DNA of 21,924 bases from an uncultured Peptococcaceae bacterium (lineage in GTDB: Bacteria; Bacillota; Dehalobacteriia; UBA4068; UBA4997), in the NCBI GenBank assembly GCA_947626615.1, contig CANQSW010000007.1, positions 1 to 21,924 of the forward strand, written 5' to 3'. The position numbers and the translations under genes are program-made. Position 1 is the stretch's first letter. Each line of letters opens with the position of its first letter. Below are positions 21,349-21,924 of the stretch, piece after piece. The notes beneath the pieces were generated by a model. The model made no database searches, was not told where the DNA came from, and was given only the letters and a program-made list of their open reading frames with translations.

Positions 21349-21924
21349 ATGGCAAACGTATCCTCAAGTAATAGTCAAAAGGCTCTCGTGCCCAAGCTGC
21401 GGTTTCCAGGGTTTGAGGGGGAATGGAATAGCGTAAAGCTATCTGATAAGGCTGTGTTTCGGCGTAGCAGAGGACAGACAAATAAAACACATTTTATCAG
21501 CACAGAAAACATGAAACAAAATTGTGCAGGAATAGAGTTGTATTCTGATTCGGGCTATGCTGAGGGCATCAGATTTCAAGAAGCAGACATCCTTATTGCC
21601 AATATCCGTCCATACTTAAAAAAAGCATGGTTTGCAATTTTCTCTGGCGCTTGTAGCACAGATGTGCTTGCGCTTTGTCCCGTGGATATTTTGCCATCGT
21701 TCCTCTATTTTGTAATTAGTCGTGATACCTTCTTTAATTATGTGATGAGTGGTGCTAAAGGTTCAAAAATGCCAAGAGGCGACAAGACACATATAATGGC
21801 TTATTCATTCGGCGTCCCAGTATACCGAGAGCAGAAAAGAATATCTGACCTGATTGCTTGGCTTGATAAACGTATAGATGCCCAGCGGCGTCTTATTGAC
21901 CTCCTCAAGTCATATAAAAGAGGA
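21349..21924 (+). CDS. hsdS: Type I specificity subunit HsdS, N-terminal part (runs off the window)
   Basis: 192 codons are open from the ATG at 21349 to the window end. The protein begins with the typical VPKLRFPGFEGEW leader at ~14-27. The first target-recognition domain follows (KLSDKAVFRRSRG..., YLKKAWFAIFSGACSTDVLAL, GSKMPRGDK), and then the start of the conserved spacer helix (ISDLIAWLDKRIDAQRRLIDLLKSYKRG). One half of the bipartite recognition sequence is set by this domain; the target cannot be read from sequence. The GAGGAGG ribosome binding site overlaps the hsdM end, with a slightly long spacing of ~10 bases. The second recognition domain, and whether more hsdS copies or an invertase lie downstream, are outside the window. 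Confidence 0.92.
   Translation, partial: MANVSSSNSQKALVPKLRFPGFEGEWNSVKLSDKAVFRRSRGQTNKTHFISTENMKQNCAGIELYSDSGYAEGIRFQEADILIANIRPYLKKAWFAIFSGACSTDVLALCPVDILPSFLYFVISRDTFFNYVMSGAKGSKMPRGDKTHIMAYSFGVPVYREQKRISDLIAWLDKRIDAQRRLIDLLKSYKRG

Overview
The window looks like a chromosomal segment of a Bacillota bacterium, probably Clostridia or a related lineage. The evidence is strong GGAGG-type ribosome binding sites almost everywhere, sigma-70/sigma-A-like TTGACA/TATAAT promoters, a SpoVT-type sporulation regulator remnant, a lipoprotein-dependent ABC importer and a VTC/DUF4956/Cthe_2159-type cell-surface cassette. The first ~13 kb is visibly GC-rich in its genes. From about 14 kb the sequence is more AT-rich and accessory in character. 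No tRNA, rRNA, CRISPR array or intact transposase was seen.

Region 1 (1-1956): the tail of a TrmL-like tRNA methyltransferase, a YigZ/IMPACT-family protein and a bidirectional terminator. Then comes a ~220-base block of stacked hairpins ending in a sequence with the architecture of a MOBQ/RSF1010-type origin of transfer (inverted repeat followed by AAGTGCGCCCT), with no relaxase in the window. A small HD-domain phosphohydrolase follows on the minus strand. Region 2 (1957-4960): a minus-strand three-gene ABC importer (lipoprotein, permease, ATPase) with its promoter and an intercistronic attenuator, divergent from a small nitroreductase. Region 3 (5587-7882): a SpoVT remnant with a foreign tail, a long hairpin, an AlbA_2/GHKL regulator with one-helical-turn repeats in its leader, and a decayed repeat.

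Region 4 (7883-11197): a tight operon of VTC-domain protein, DUF4956 membrane protein and a Cthe_2159-like beta-helix surface protein, plausibly a little-studied envelope polymer system. Region 5 (11240-13291): a TetR regulator and MATE exporter in a self-contained operon whose promoter is overlaid by a perfect double palindrome. Region 6 (13353-16434): a patatin-like phospholipase missing its 5' half exactly at the edge of a second copy of the decayed repeat; then a second AlbA_2/GHKL regulator with a motif array, a strong promoter and a G8 tract at its ribosome binding site; then a PhzF-family enzyme. Region 7 (16435-21924): a repeat- and hairpin-rich intergenic block, then a type I restriction-modification locus in the order hsdR-hsdM-hsdS, with hsdS cut by the window end.

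The most useful leads are the orphan oriT-like site, the TetR double operator, the two AlbA_2 paralogues with their distinct upstream repeat arrays, the shared decayed repeat that coincides with a gene truncation, and the VTC-DUF4956-Cthe_2159 cassette. Everything here was read by eye; family names rest on motif recognition, not on searches.
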